The notes beneath the pieces were generated by a model that did not search any database, had not been told where the DNA came from, and saw nothing but the letters and a program-made list of their open reading frames with translations. The position numbers and the translations under genes were made by a program. From the NCBI GenBank assembly GCA_025362975.1, contig JANYES010000018.1, forward strand, positions 83,309-147,308: a stretch of DNA of 64,000 nucleotides, given 5' to 3'. Positions 29,769 to 38,719 of the stretch are shown here, piece by piece; position 1 is the first letter of the stretch, and each line of letters opens with the position of its first letter. The DNA is from Alphaproteobacteria bacterium. GTDB taxonomy: Bacteria > Pseudomonadota > Alphaproteobacteria > Rickettsiales > SXRF01.

Positions 29769-31163
29769 TCAGTTGTACGATGGGAAACGGATAAGTACTC
29801 GCAGCCCTTTACCATTTTCCGGCGTTTCGATGTCGATGGTGGCGGCCAGCAGTTCGGCGATCTGGCTCGCAATGGCAAGGCCCAAGCCGCTTCCGGGCTG
29901 TATGGAACCGGAAATCCGGTAAAAGCGGTCGAACACCCGTGTGCGTTCCGCTTCGGGAATGCCTTCGCCGCTGTCTGTGATCGAAATCAGGACATGTGAC
30001 GTTTCCTGCGTCAGTGAGATATCTATGTCACCGCCGCGGGGGGTGTATTTGATGGCGTTGTCGATAATGGTGCCGAAGAAGGTGCGCAGCAAATCCGGCT
30101 GGGCAAGCACGCTCAGGCCGTCCTCGGACTGGAAATTCAGGCGCAAATCCTTGTCGACGATCCGGGTGGCTACCATGCCTAGCGCCTCCTGCATGACGAG
30201 GCTCACAACCACGTGGCCCAGCACGATTTTCTGGTTGGAAACGCGCGACATTAACAGCAATTGATCGACCAGTTTGGCGGTGCGGTCCACGCTTGCGAGC
30301 AATTCAGTGAGCAGCGATTCGCAGGACGGTTCGCGCACGGATTTGCTGAGCAGCTGCGCTTGCAGTTTCAGGGCGGATAGCGGGGTGCGCAGCTCGTGGG
30401 CGGCGTGGTCGATGAATTCGCGCTCGTGGCCGAGCGCGCCTTCGAGTTTGGACAGCAAGGTATTGATGGAATCGGCCAGAGGTTTCAACTCTTTAGGCAA
30501 ATCGCCGGATTCGAGGTAGGAAAAATCGGCGGCCGAGCGGGTAGCTAGTTTGCCGGCAAGGCGGGTCAGGCCTTTGAGGCCGAAGCCGATGCCTATGGAA
30601 AAAATAATGCCCAGCAACGGCAGCGCCACCAGCAGCGGCACGATGATGTCGAGCATGATGTCGCGCTGCATCAGCTCGCGGTTGCGCAGGTTTTCGAAGG
30701 TGGTGACGATGAGGTCATTGGTATTGTCATGGATGGAAAACGCCCGCCATGTGTCTTTGCCGACAACAAGGTTGTTAAAGCCGTGCGGCATTATCTCCAT
30801 CGGGAAAATATCGGCGTTGTCGGAGTGCATTACCAGCTTACCTTTGTACCAGACGCGGAAAGCCCGCCACTGGGCGTAGTCCAGCATGGAGCTTTCTTCG
30901 AAACGTTCAAGCAGCTGGGAGGTATGCTCGACGTCAAAGGTTTCGATTTCGAAGGCGGACATGCGGGCGTCATTGGAATCCTCCTCGACGATTTCCCACA
31001 GGATGGTGGCTTCGGTGATGAGCTGGGCGTCGTAATCCTCGGAGATGTTGATGTTGGCGCTGTGCAGGCCGAGGACGCCCACGATAATCATGGTGATGAT
31101 GTTGAGGCCCGAGACGCACAGGAACAGGCGCCATGTGAGGGACATGGGTTTGCGCTGTGTCAT
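29769..31163 (-). CDS. Sensor histidine kinase of an OmpR-type two-component system
   Basis: A kinase of about 464 residues in the inner membrane. A transmembrane helix at about 12-32 and a second near 170-192 enclose a periplasmic sensor domain of about 140 residues. A HAMP-like linker follows, then HisKA with FIDHAAHELRTPLSALK, N box FFGTIIDNAIKYTPRGG, G1 TDSGEGIPE, F box VFDRFYR and G2 GSGLGLAIA. It resembles QseC/PmrB-type sensors. It lies directly downstream of its likely partner regulator with repeat R3 between. Its position beside lipid A-modification genes suggests a PmrAB-like role; this is inference. Confidence 0.92.
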   Translation of the reverse strand: MTQRKPMSLTWRLFLCVSGLNIITMIIVGVLGLHSANINISEDYDAQLITEATILWEIVEEDSNDARMSAFEIETFDVEHTSQLLERFEESSMLDYAQWRAFRVWYKGKLVMHSDNADIFPMEIMPHGFNNLVVGKDTWRAFSIHDNTNDLIVTTFENLRNRELMQRDIMLDIIVPLLVALPLLGIIFSIGIGFGLKGLTRLAGKLATRSAADFSYLESGDLPKELKPLADSINTLLSKLEGALGHEREFIDHAAHELRTPLSALKLQAQLLSKSVREPSCESLLTELLASVDRTAKLVDQLLLMSRVSNQKIVLGHVVVSLVMQEALGMVATRIVDKDLRLNFQSEDGLSVLAQPDLLRTFFGTIIDNAIKYTPRGGDIDISLTQETSHVLISITDSGEGIPEAERTRVFDRFYRISGSIQPGSGLGLAIASQIAELLAATIDIETPENGKGLRVLIRFPSYN

Positions 31164-31174
31164 GAGCAACTGCC

Positions 31175-31283
31175 GTCATACCCGCGTAGGCGGGTATCCA
31201 ATGCGGAGCGCGTCCGCGCGGGAGAGAGCTGCTTACCCACGCTACCGCGAGGTGGATTGGATACCCGCCCACGCGGGTATGAC
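31175..31283. repeat. Dispersed palindromic intergenic repeat, copy R3
   Basis: Ends GTCATACCCGCGTAGGCGGGTAT and ATACCCGCCCACGCGGGTATGAC form two strong stems; the centre carries GGAGCGCGTCCGCGCGGGAGA and GCTACCGCGAGGTGGATTGG. It fills the 136-bp gap between response regulator and kinase, within one transcript. Confidence 0.87.
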
Positions 31284-31299
31284 GGGGAAAAAATGCTAC

Positions 31300-31956
31300 T
31301 CATGACCTAACCATATACCCCACCCCGCGCAAAGTGTGGATAAATTCTTTGCCGATTTTTTTACGTAAATTGTAGATGGTGACTTCCACCGTATTGCTAT
31401 CGACTTCTTCGTTCCAGCCATACAGCGAATCTTCGATTTCGGCTTTGCTGACGATCTTGTTCATGCGTTCCATCAGCAGGCTGCACACACGCAATTCCTT
31501 GGCGGTGAGCAGCAGCGTTTCGCCGTTTTTCTGCAGCGTGCGCGAGGTGGTATTGAGTTCGATGTCGCCGGTGCGCAGGGTGGAATCGGCGCGGTCTTGC
31601 GCGCGGCGGGTGAGCGAGCGGATGCGCGCGAGCAGCTCTTCGTAGTCGAAGGGTTTGGTGAGGTAATCGTCAGCGCCCGAGTCGAGGCCTTTTACTTTGT
31701 AATCGAGCGCATCCATCGCGGTGAGCATCAGCACGGGGAGTTTATTGTTGGCGGTGCGCAGTTTTTTGACGACCTCCATGCCCGAAAGCTTCGGCAGGTT
31801 GATGTCGAGCAGCATGAGGTCGAATTTGCTGGTGTCGGTGGCCAGTAGCGCGGCTTCGCCGTCCATCACCCATTCAACCGTATGGCCGGACTGCTCAAGC
31901 CCGAGCTTAAGCGAATTTCCGAGCATGGTGTCATCTTCTACGAGGAGCAGGCGCAT
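31300..31956 (-). CDS. OmpR/PhoB-family response regulator
   Basis: A 218-residue DNA-binding regulator. The receiver domain has the acidic pair EDD (7-9), phospho-acceptor Asp51 in LMLLDINLP, Thr/Ser in VLMLTAMD and Lys in YLTKPFDYEEL. The C-terminal winged-helix domain has LLTAKELRVCSLLMER, SKAEIEDSLYGWN and VEVTIYNLRKKIG. It belongs to the PmrA/QseB-like group. Upstream lie the ArnA-like, ArnB-like and ArnT-like genes on the same strand, its plausible targets. Confidence 0.95.
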   Translation of the reverse strand: MRLLLVEDDTMLGNSLKLGLEQSGHTVEWVMDGEAALLATDTSKFDLMLLDINLPKLSGMEVVKKLRTANNKLPVLMLTAMDALDYKVKGLDSGADDYLTKPFDYEELLARIRSLTRRAQDRADSTLRTGDIELNTTSRTLQKNGETLLLTAKELRVCSLLMERMNKIVSKAEIEDSLYGWNEEVDSNTVEVTIYNLRKKIGKEFIHTLRGVGYMVRS

Positions 31957-32007
31957 GGGCGGGACTATAGACCAACGCCTTAAAACCGCAACACCCCTGT
32001 TTGCCTT

Positions 32008-33078
32008 TTAAAGGGAGACAGGGGTTGGGTGGTAAAGCGGTTTTTCAAGGAAATCAACGGCAATTTTGCTCTTTTTGAGATAGTAGGAGGTGGTTTTGTA
32101 GATGGCGTCGTGCATGGAGGTGGTGGGTTTCCAGCCTAAGATGCGTTCGGCTTTTTCGACGCTGGGCACGCGGTTTTCGATGTCCTGATAACCGGCGCCA
32201 TAATATTCCTGCCCGCCGATGGCTTGAATTTTCACTTGGCTGCGGATGTCGGAATAGCCTTCGAATTCGGCTACAGCGTCCAGCATCATGTCGGCGAGCT
32301 GGGCGATGGAGGCTTCGTTGCCGGGATGGCCGATGTTAAAAATTTCGCCGTCGGCGCAGCCGTTTTTATTTTCAAGGATGCGCATGAGCGCCGTGATGGC
32401 GTCGTCGATATAAAGGAAGCAGCGTTTCTGCTGGCCGCCGTCGATGAGGGTCAGGTCTTTTTTGTGCAGGATGTTGCTGAGGAACTTGGTGACCACGCGG
32501 TTTTGCTTGCCGGGAACCCAGACGTTGTCAAGGCCGGGGCCGAACCAGTTGAAGGGGCGGAACAGCGTGAATTGCAGGTTCTCGTGCTTGCCGTAGGCGT
32601 AGATGACGCGATCCATCATCTGCTTGGAGCAGGAGTAAATCCAGCGCTCACGCGAAATCGGGCCGGTGACGAGGTTGGAGGTTTCTTCGTCGTAAGGCGC
32701 GTCGGGGCTCATGCCGTAAACTTCGGAGGTGGACGGGAAGATGAGGCGCTTGTTATGCTTCACGCACATGCGCACGATGTCGAGATTGGCTTCGAAGTCG
32801 AGTTCAAACACGGAAAGCGGGTTCTCCACATAGGTCGCCGGGTTGGCGATGGCGGCAAAGGGGAGCACCACGTCGCAGTCTTTCACGCGTTCTTCAATCC
32901 AGACTTTATTTTCGCGCAAGTCGCCTTCGAAGAAATGGAAGCGCGGATTGCCGAGCAAATCTTCGAGCTTGTCGGAGCCGAGGTCGAGCGCATGGATGTG
33001 CCAGTCGGTGGTGGCGAGGATGTGGGCCGAGAAGTTGCTGCCGATGAAGCCGTTAGCGCCGATGAGGAGGATGTTCAT
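32008..33078 (-). CDS. NAD-dependent UDP-glucuronate decarboxylase, ArnA C-terminal-like
   Basis: A 356-residue SDR epimerase/decarboxylase. The Rossmann motif is IGANGFIGSNF (7-17), the catalytic Tyr-Lys pair is in RWIYSCSKQMMDRVI, and IFPSTSEVYGM and TLFRPFNWFGP are near-identical to the decarboxylase half of ArnA, which converts UDP-glucuronate to UDP-4-keto-pentose. The formyltransferase half of ArnA is absent, so this is a stand-alone decarboxylase. It precedes an ArnB-like aminotransferase and two ArnT-like transferases, fitting a UDP-aminopentose route. NAD is the expected cofactor. Confidence 0.88.
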   Translation of the reverse strand: MNILLIGANGFIGSNFSAHILATTDWHIHALDLGSDKLEDLLGNPRFHFFEGDLRENKVWIEERVKDCDVVLPFAAIANPATYVENPLSVFELDFEANLDIVRMCVKHNKRLIFPSTSEVYGMSPDAPYDEETSNLVTGPISRERWIYSCSKQMMDRVIYAYGKHENLQFTLFRPFNWFGPGLDNVWVPGKQNRVVTKFLSNILHKKDLTLIDGGQQKRCFLYIDDAITALMRILENKNGCADGEIFNIGHPGNEASIAQLADMMLDAVAEFEGYSDIRSQVKIQAIGGQEYYGAGYQDIENRVPSVEKAERILGWKPTTSMHDAIYKTTSYYLKKSKIAVDFLEKPLYHPTPVSL

Positions 33079-33098
33079 GGTATGTCCTTGATTTACCC

Positions 33099-33124
33099 GT
33101 CATTCCCGCGCAGGCGGGAATGAC
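33099..33124. repeat. Minimal copy of the dispersed repeat, R4
   Basis: A single palindrome, GTCATTCCCGCG joined to AGGCGGGAATGAC, that is one terminal stem of the longer repeat without the core. It lies in the 68-bp gap between the ArnA-like and ArnB-like genes. Confidence 0.8.
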
Positions 33125-33146
33125 GGGGTGTATTTGGTGGTTAGTA

Positions 33147-34301
33147 CTAGGCTTTCTTGAATAGTTTTTCCAGCGTTTTGATGACGCGGTTTTGTTCGGC
33201 CTCGGTCATGGTGGGAAATAGCGGGAGGCTCACGATATGGTTGCCTGCGGCCAGAGAATTCATGAAATCAGTGGGTTGCCAGCCGTATTCGTTGGCATAC
33301 CACGAGAAGGTGTGGGTGGATTGGTAATGCAGACCGATGCCGATATTTTCCGCCTTCATGGCGTTGATGAAGCCGTCGCGGTCGAAGGGGCAGTCGGGGG
33401 TGAGGCGCGGGGTGAAGAGGTGCCATGCGGGGCGGTGGCTGTAAAGCGGGGCTTGGGGGAGGATGAATTCTTTCCATCCGGCGAAGGCGGCTAAGTAGTT
33501 CTGGACGAGTTCGGCGCGGCGTTTGATGAAACCGTCCAGCTCGGGGAGCTGGTGGATGCCCAGCGCGGCTTGAATGTCCATCATGTTGTATTTGAAGCCG
33601 GGGTAGGCGATGTCGTATTGCTGGCTGCCGCCTTTGGCGAAGCGGTTGAAGGCGTTGCGGTCGATGCCGTGGAAGCGCAGGCGCTCGATTTTGTTGATGA
33701 TGTCGGCGTCGTCGGTGATGACGGCGCCGCCTTCGCCGGTGGTCATGTTTTTGTTGGGGTGGAAGGACATGACCTGGATGTCGCCGAAGGAGCCGAGTTT
33801 TTTGCCGTTATATTCGGCGCCGATGGCATGGGCGCAGTCTTCGATAACCCTTAGGCTGTGCTTCTTTGCGATGGCGTAAAGCGGGTCGAGGTCGACAGGC
33901 AGGCCCGCATAGTGGACGGGCATGATGGCGCGGGTGCGCGGGGTGATGGCGGCTTCAAGCTGGGCGATGTCCATGTTTAGCGTTTGCGGGACGATGTCAA
34001 CCAGCACCGGCGTGCCACCGGCGAGTACGATGGTGTTGAGGGTGGCGGCAAAGGTGAGCGGGGTGGTGATGACTTCGTCGCCTTCTTCCAACTCAAGCGC
34101 GAGCAGCGCTAAGTGTAAACCGGCAGTGGCTGATGTCAGCGCAAGGGCGCGTCGCCCGCCGTGGTATTCGGTGAGCATGTCTTCGAATTTCTGCACGCGG
34201 GGACCGGTGGTAATCCAGCCGGAACGCAAGGTGGCTACGACTTCTTCGATGGCGGCTTCGCTGATGGCGGGGCGGGCGAAGGGGAGGAAGGGTTCGGTCA
34301 T
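33147..34301 (-). CDS. DegT/DnrJ/EryC1 aminotransferase, ArnB-like
   Basis: A 384-residue PLP sugar aminotransferase. Motifs: FARPAISEAAIEEVV and SGWITTGPRVQKFE at the N-terminus, TSATAGLHLALLAL, EDCAHAIGAEYNGKKLGSFG and the PLP lysine in MSFHPNKNMTTGEGG (ArnB has SFHAIKN at this place). Together with the adjacent decarboxylase it would form UDP-4-amino-4-deoxy-pentose. It overlaps the upstream ArnT-like gene by 4 bp. It could act on another 4-keto sugar, but the context supports an ArnB-type role. Confidence 0.9.
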   Translation of the reverse strand: MTEPFLPFARPAISEAAIEEVVATLRSGWITTGPRVQKFEDMLTEYHGGRRALALTSATAGLHLALLALELEEGDEVITTPLTFAATLNTIVLAGGTPVLVDIVPQTLNMDIAQLEAAITPRTRAIMPVHYAGLPVDLDPLYAIAKKHSLRVIEDCAHAIGAEYNGKKLGSFGDIQVMSFHPNKNMTTGEGGAVITDDADIINKIERLRFHGIDRNAFNRFAKGGSQQYDIAYPGFKYNMMDIQAALGIHQLPELDGFIKRRAELVQNYLAAFAGWKEFILPQAPLYSHRPAWHLFTPRLTPDCPFDRDGFINAMKAENIGIGLHYQSTHTFSWYANEYGWQPTDFMNSLAAGNHIVSLPLFPTMTEAEQNRVIKTLEKLFKKA

Positions 34302-35938
34302 GGTTTAATCCTTTGCAGCAGCAGCGTCTTGCCATAGGTGGCGATGGGTTGGAGGTGGCACTCTTCGGGGTCGGGCAGGGTCCGGGCGGTGTCTTCACGC
34401 ACGAAGACGTAGACATGGTCGATCTCGTCGGCGCAGCGTTTCCAGAATTCGTCGGTGGTGATCATGCGGTGGTGGGTTTCGGGGTAGTGTTCGGTGCCGT
34501 AGGTTAGTTCGCCGGTCCAGCCTGCGACGGTGATGTTGCGGTCGAGATAGACCGGTAGATCCTGCCAGTAGGAGCCGTAGGCGACGACGAAATCGCCGGC
34601 TTCGAGCTGCGGGCGCAGCATGTCGGCCAGCGGGCGGATGGTGGCGGTGTCGAGCGCGGCGGTGAGGTAGTTGGCGGTCAGGCCCGTGGTGATGCCGAGG
34701 CCCATGAGCGAAATGATGAGGCGCTTAGGCGAAGAGCGGACTATGGAAATGGCGACCCACAGCACTGCGAGGATAAGCGGGTAGAGCGCTACCATCGGGA
34801 TGTGCATGGTGACGGCGCTTATTTTCTGGCCGAGTTTTCCGGGCATGCCGGGGAGGCATTCGATGGCGAAGATGGCGGCGCTCCAGAGGATGACGGATAA
34901 AAGCGCGTCGACGCGCAGCGACTTGACCGGCTTGGTTTTATCCCAGAACAGGGCCAGCTTGTCGCCGAGCAGCATGGCCAGCGGCGGGAAGATGGGGAAA
35001 ATGTAGGGGACAAGTTTGGAATGCGAGCTGGAGAAGAAAATCAGCGGCAGGGCAATCCATAACAGCAAGAAAAGCTGTGTGGGATTTTTGCGCGACATGC
35101 GGCGCAGCGCGCCGGGGAGTAAACCGACCCACGGTAGTAATCCCGCGAGCGTTACGGCGATGAAGAACCACCACGGCGCGGAGCGCTTGTGCTCGTCGGT
35201 CATGTAGCGGTTGAAATGCTCGTGGATGAAGTAGAAGTTGAGGAAATCCGGGTGGGCACGGGCCATCAGGAGGTGCCACGGGGCGGCGATGAGCAGGAAG
35301 ATGAGCGTGCCTTTGGCCAGCTCGACATTTTTAAGGAGACGCCAGTTGTGCGTGAGCGCCATCCAGATGCCGATCACCATGCCGGGGACGACGATGCCGA
35401 TCAGACCCTTGGTCATCATGGCGAGCGCGGACGCGGCGTACATCAGCAGGTAGAATTTGCGGTTGCCGGTGTGCATTCCGGCGAGGAAACATGACAGCGT
35501 CAGGGTGATGAACAGGCTCACGGGGACGTCGAGCGTGGCGACGCGGCTTAAGCCGTAGCCCAAGAGCGATGTGGCGAGGACGGCGCTCGCGAGCAAGCCG
35601 CTGGTGCGGGAAAACAATAGCCGAGCGGTGGCGTAGGTGGTGAGGCACACGAGGGTGGAGCACAAGGCAGTGGCGAACCGCCCGGCAAATTCGCCCATGC
35701 CGAAGAGGCCCATGACGGACGCCTGCATCCAGTAAAACAGCGGCGGTTTTTCGAAATAGGGGACGGAGTTGATGCGCGGAGTGAGCCAGTCATGGGTGTC
35801 GAGCATCTGGCGGGGGAGTTCGATGTAGCGGGCTTCGCTGGGGGTTAGATACGGGCGCGCGCCAAGGCCGACGCAGAAGAAAATGCCGATGGCGAGGAAC
35901 AGGAGCAGCAGGTCGCTGCGATAGGATTTACTGGTCAT
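34298..35938 (-). CDS. ArnT-like GT-C glycosyltransferase, copy 1
   Basis: A 546-residue inner-membrane GT83/PMT-type transferase with about 12 helices. The first periplasmic loop has the acidic and basic residues typical of ArnT: LTPSEARYIELPRQMLDTHDW, then INSVPYFEKPPLFYWM. Later segments include RAHPDFLNFYFIHEHFNRY and SKLVPYIFPIFPPLAMLLGD, and a periplasmic C-terminal domain follows. ArnT moves 4-amino-4-deoxy-L-arabinose from undecaprenyl phosphate to lipid A phosphates, reducing cationic-peptide binding. It overlaps its paralog by 11 bp. The donor sugar is not proven. Confidence 0.88.
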   Translation of the reverse strand: MTSKSYRSDLLLLFLAIGIFFCVGLGARPYLTPSEARYIELPRQMLDTHDWLTPRINSVPYFEKPPLFYWMQASVMGLFGMGEFAGRFATALCSTLVCLTTYATARLLFSRTSGLLASAVLATSLLGYGLSRVATLDVPVSLFITLTLSCFLAGMHTGNRKFYLLMYAASALAMMTKGLIGIVVPGMVIGIWMALTHNWRLLKNVELAKGTLIFLLIAAPWHLLMARAHPDFLNFYFIHEHFNRYMTDEHKRSAPWWFFIAVTLAGLLPWVGLLPGALRRMSRKNPTQLFLLLWIALPLIFFSSSHSKLVPYIFPIFPPLAMLLGDKLALFWDKTKPVKSLRVDALLSVILWSAAIFAIECLPGMPGKLGQKISAVTMHIPMVALYPLILAVLWVAISIVRSSPKRLIISLMGLGITTGLTANYLTAALDTATIRPLADMLRPQLEAGDFVVAYGSYWQDLPVYLDRNITVAGWTGELTYGTEHYPETHHRMITTDEFWKRCADEIDHVYVFVREDTARTLPDPEECHLQPIATYGKTLLLQRIKP

Positions 35939-37556
35939 GGTTGCATGCGCCTATGATGGCTACCCGGTTGAAACGTTTTAGAATGCATAGATGTAAAATG
36001 TCGATGTGGTCCGCGTGGAGGCGGTCGAGCACAGCATAGACGCGGCTTTTGAGTAATACCAGCGGTACAGACGGGTTCTTTGCCCAGTCTTCAAGGCTTA
36101 CGAACATGCCGGGTTTGCGCTGGATATCCTTGCCGTAGAGCAGGTCGGCGGAGCGGCTGTCGACGAAAACTAGGGGTTTTTCGAGATAGAAGCCGAGGGC
36201 GGAGAGTTCTTCGAATTCCTGATAGAGGGCGACGTGGTCGGCGGGGACATCGGATAGGAAACCGGCGACGCGTTTTTGGGATAGTAAATCCCCGGCGGTA
36301 TTGACGCTGGAGATGAGTATGGGCAGGGTGAGCAGGATGTGCGCGCCGAGCAGAACCGGCAGGAAACGCTGCGGCAGGCGCCAGATTAGGATAGTGGCGA
36401 CGGCGGCGTAGGCGGTGATGTACGCCATGTAGTGCCATGAGAGGTCCTGGCAGGTGCCGTAGAGGTCGCCGCTGTTTTCGTTGCAGAAGCGGGCGACTAA
36501 GCCGAGGGTGGCGAGCAATAGCGCGAGGCCGCCGGTGGTGAGCGAGCGGGCGACGCGGTCGCCGCTTTCGATGTAGGGTTTTAGGTGCAGGGCGGTGAGG
36601 AGGAAGAGCGGGGGCATGCCGAGCACCATGTAGTAATTGGCTTTGGCACCGGCGAGTGAAAAGAAAATGAGGCAGGTGAGGAACCATGACCAGAGGAAGC
36701 GCTGTGCGCGGGTGAGCGGTTGTTTGCGGGTGAAAATGAGCAGGAAGAAAGTCCACGGGACGAGGTAGGTAAGCATGCGCGGCAGGTAATACCAGACGGG
36801 GCCGGTGCGGTAGTCGTGCGGCACGCGCTTGTTGATAAAGCGCATGAAATGTTCGTTGACGAAGTAGAACCATGCGAAACCCTGTTCCTGCATGGTGGCC
36901 AGGATGTGCCACGGAGCGGCGACGAGCAGCAGCGTAGCGAGGCCTTTGGGGGAGAGTGTTCTGACGTAATGAGCGAAGGGTTTGCGCTCCCAAGCGTAGT
37001 AGGCGCAGGCAATGAGCGCGGCGAGGATGAGGGCGAGGAGGCCTTTGGTGAGGACGGCGAGTGCGATCAGCGCGTAGAAGCGGAACAGGCCGCGTTTTTC
37101 ACGCTCGTCCCAGCGATAAAGCTCGAACATGGCGGCGGCGAAGAAATTGGTCATGATCATATCGCAGAGCAGTTCGCGGCTGAAGACGAGCAGGGGCAGG
37201 GAGGTGGAGAGCATTAATGCACTGGCCAAGCCAGTGGCTTCGCTGCCGGAGACGAATTTACCGAAGCGGTATGTGGTGAGCGCGGTCAGGAACATGGCCA
37301 GTGCGGGCACGAGGTGCACGGCCCATTCGTTGATGCCGAAGACGGACATGGAGGCGCTCGTCAGCCAGTAAAGCATCGGCGGTTTTTCCATGTAGGGCAG
37401 GCCGAAGAGTTCGGGAATGACGAGCTTGTCGGACAGTAGCATGGAGCGCGAGATGGTGGCGTACATGCCTTCGTTGTTGTCTAGCAGGGGGTATAGGCTG
37501 ATGCCGTAGAAACAGGCGAAAAGGATGAGTAGCCAGGATGCGAGTCTAAGGGCCAT
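35928..37556 (-). CDS. ArnT-like GT-C glycosyltransferase, copy 2
   Basis: A 542-residue paralog of the downstream gene. The first loop reads LDNNEGMYATISRSML and the next FGLPYMEKPPMLYWL, and the middle has GFAWFYFVNEHFMRF and AKANYYMVLGMPPLFLL. The difference in the first loop (NNEG versus TPSEAR) and in the C-terminal periplasmic domain suggests a different donor or acceptor position. It overlaps the cation transporter stop by one base, so the cation exporter, both ArnT-like genes and the ArnB-like gene appear co-translated. Confidence 0.87.
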   Translation of the reverse strand: MALRLASWLLILFACFYGISLYPLLDNNEGMYATISRSMLLSDKLVIPELFGLPYMEKPPMLYWLTSASMSVFGINEWAVHLVPALAMFLTALTTYRFGKFVSGSEATGLASALMLSTSLPLLVFSRELLCDMIMTNFFAAAMFELYRWDEREKRGLFRFYALIALAVLTKGLLALILAALIACAYYAWERKPFAHYVRTLSPKGLATLLLVAAPWHILATMQEQGFAWFYFVNEHFMRFINKRVPHDYRTGPVWYYLPRMLTYLVPWTFFLLIFTRKQPLTRAQRFLWSWFLTCLIFFSLAGAKANYYMVLGMPPLFLLTALHLKPYIESGDRVARSLTTGGLALLLATLGLVARFCNENSGDLYGTCQDLSWHYMAYITAYAAVATILIWRLPQRFLPVLLGAHILLTLPILISSVNTAGDLLSQKRVAGFLSDVPADHVALYQEFEELSALGFYLEKPLVFVDSRSADLLYGKDIQRKPGMFVSLEDWAKNPSVPLVLLKSRVYAVLDRLHADHIDILHLCILKRFNRVAIIGACNHDQ

Positions 37557-38491
37557 CAGTGGTGATGCTCGTGGTGATCATGGTCATGTTCAGGCGGCTC
37601 TTCAACGCAGCCGGTGTGGCAGTGGCCGTCGCCGAGTTCGATCTGGATGGTGGCGTGGTTGATGGAAAAATCATGTTCGAGGGTGTGGCCGATTTTGACG
37701 AGGAAGGCGTCGCCGGGATGGCCTGTGGGCATGACGAGATGGGCGGACATGGCGATGCCGGTGGTGCTCATGGCCCAGACGTGCAGATCGTGGATTTCGG
37801 TGACGCCGGGGAGGCTGGCGAGGTAGCCTTTAACCCTGGGCAGCTCGACGTTTTCGGGCACGGCGTGCAGGGCGAGGTTGGTGGAGGAGGTGAGCAGTTT
37901 CCATGTGCTGGCGACGATGAAGACGATAATCAGCAGGCTCATCAGCGGGTCGAGCCAGAGCCAGCCGGTTTCCATGATGGCAAAGCCGGCAAGCACGACA
38001 CCGGCGGAAATGGCGGCGTCGCCTGCCATATGGACGAAGGCGGCGTGGATGTTCATATCGTGGTCGTTGCCGTGGAATAGCCATGCGGTGATGCCGTTGA
38101 CGGCGACACCGATGGCGGCGACGATCATGACGATGGTGGTGGCGGGCGGTTCGGGGTTGTTGAAGTGCACAAATGCCTCCCAGCCGATGCCGCCGACGGC
38201 CACGAGTAGCAACAAGGAATTCGCGAGGCTTGCGAAGATGGAAGCGCTTTGCAACCCGTAGGTGTAGCGGTCGCTGGCGCGGAAACGGGCGAGGCAGGTG
38301 GCGGCCCATGCCATGACGAGGCCGAGCACGTCGCTGACATTATGGCCCGCATCGGCCAGCAGGCTTAAGGAATGGGCGCGCAGGCCGTAGACGATTTCGG
38401 CGATGACGAAGGCGAGGTTCAGCCCGATGCCGATGGCAAAGGAGCGTCCGAAATTTTTTGGCGTAGGGTGGTGGTGGGCATGGTCGTTCAT
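37556..38491 (-). CDS. Cation diffusion facilitator (CzcD/ZitB-type)
   Basis: A 311-residue proton-coupled exporter of Zn2+ or similar divalent ions. His-rich ends (HAHHHPT at the N-terminus, HDHDHHEHHH at the C-terminus) bind metal. Six helices; helix II holds LLADAGHNVSDVLG with the HxxxD metal site, and helix V has HMAGDAAISAGV. The cytosolic domain contains IHDLHVWAMSTTGIAMSAHLVM. It is the first gene of the minus-strand operon leading into the ArnT-like genes. A link between metal stress and envelope charge modification would fit PmrAB-type regulation. Confidence 0.93.
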   Translation of the reverse strand: MNDHAHHHPTPKNFGRSFAIGIGLNLAFVIAEIVYGLRAHSLSLLADAGHNVSDVLGLVMAWAATCLARFRASDRYTYGLQSASIFASLANSLLLLVAVGGIGWEAFVHFNNPEPPATTIVMIVAAIGVAVNGITAWLFHGNDHDMNIHAAFVHMAGDAAISAGVVLAGFAIMETGWLWLDPLMSLLIIVFIVASTWKLLTSSTNLALHAVPENVELPRVKGYLASLPGVTEIHDLHVWAMSTTGIAMSAHLVMPTGHPGDAFLVKIGHTLEHDFSINHATIQIELGDGHCHTGCVEEPPEHDHDHHEHHH

Positions 38492-38565
38492 AGACCTTTG
38501 TAGTAGCAGATGATTCGGTGATTGACAAACCGTCTGTCATTCCGGCAAGTAAGGGACGATAAACC

Positions 38566-38697
38566 GTCATTCCCGCGAAGGTGGACGATTCTATATCGAG
38601 GCGAAGCCAAATCCAATGCGAAGGCGCATCTGCGCGGGAAGAGTTCTTGCCCTCGCCACCGCGAGGTGGATTGAGTCCCCGCCTTCGCGGGAATGAC
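38566..38697. repeat. Dispersed palindromic intergenic repeat, copy R5
   Basis: GTCATTCCCGCGAAGGTGG at one end and CCCCGCCTTCGCGGGAATGAC at the other, with the inner GGCGCATCTGCGCGGGAAGA and CACCGCGAGGTGGATTG blocks. A partial copy (GTCATTCCGGCAAG) precedes it at 38535. It occupies the 228-bp divergent gap between the cation exporter and the ABC permease. Confidence 0.87.
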
Positions 38698-38719
38698 GAA
38701 AAAGTAGGCAGGGGTTCGC

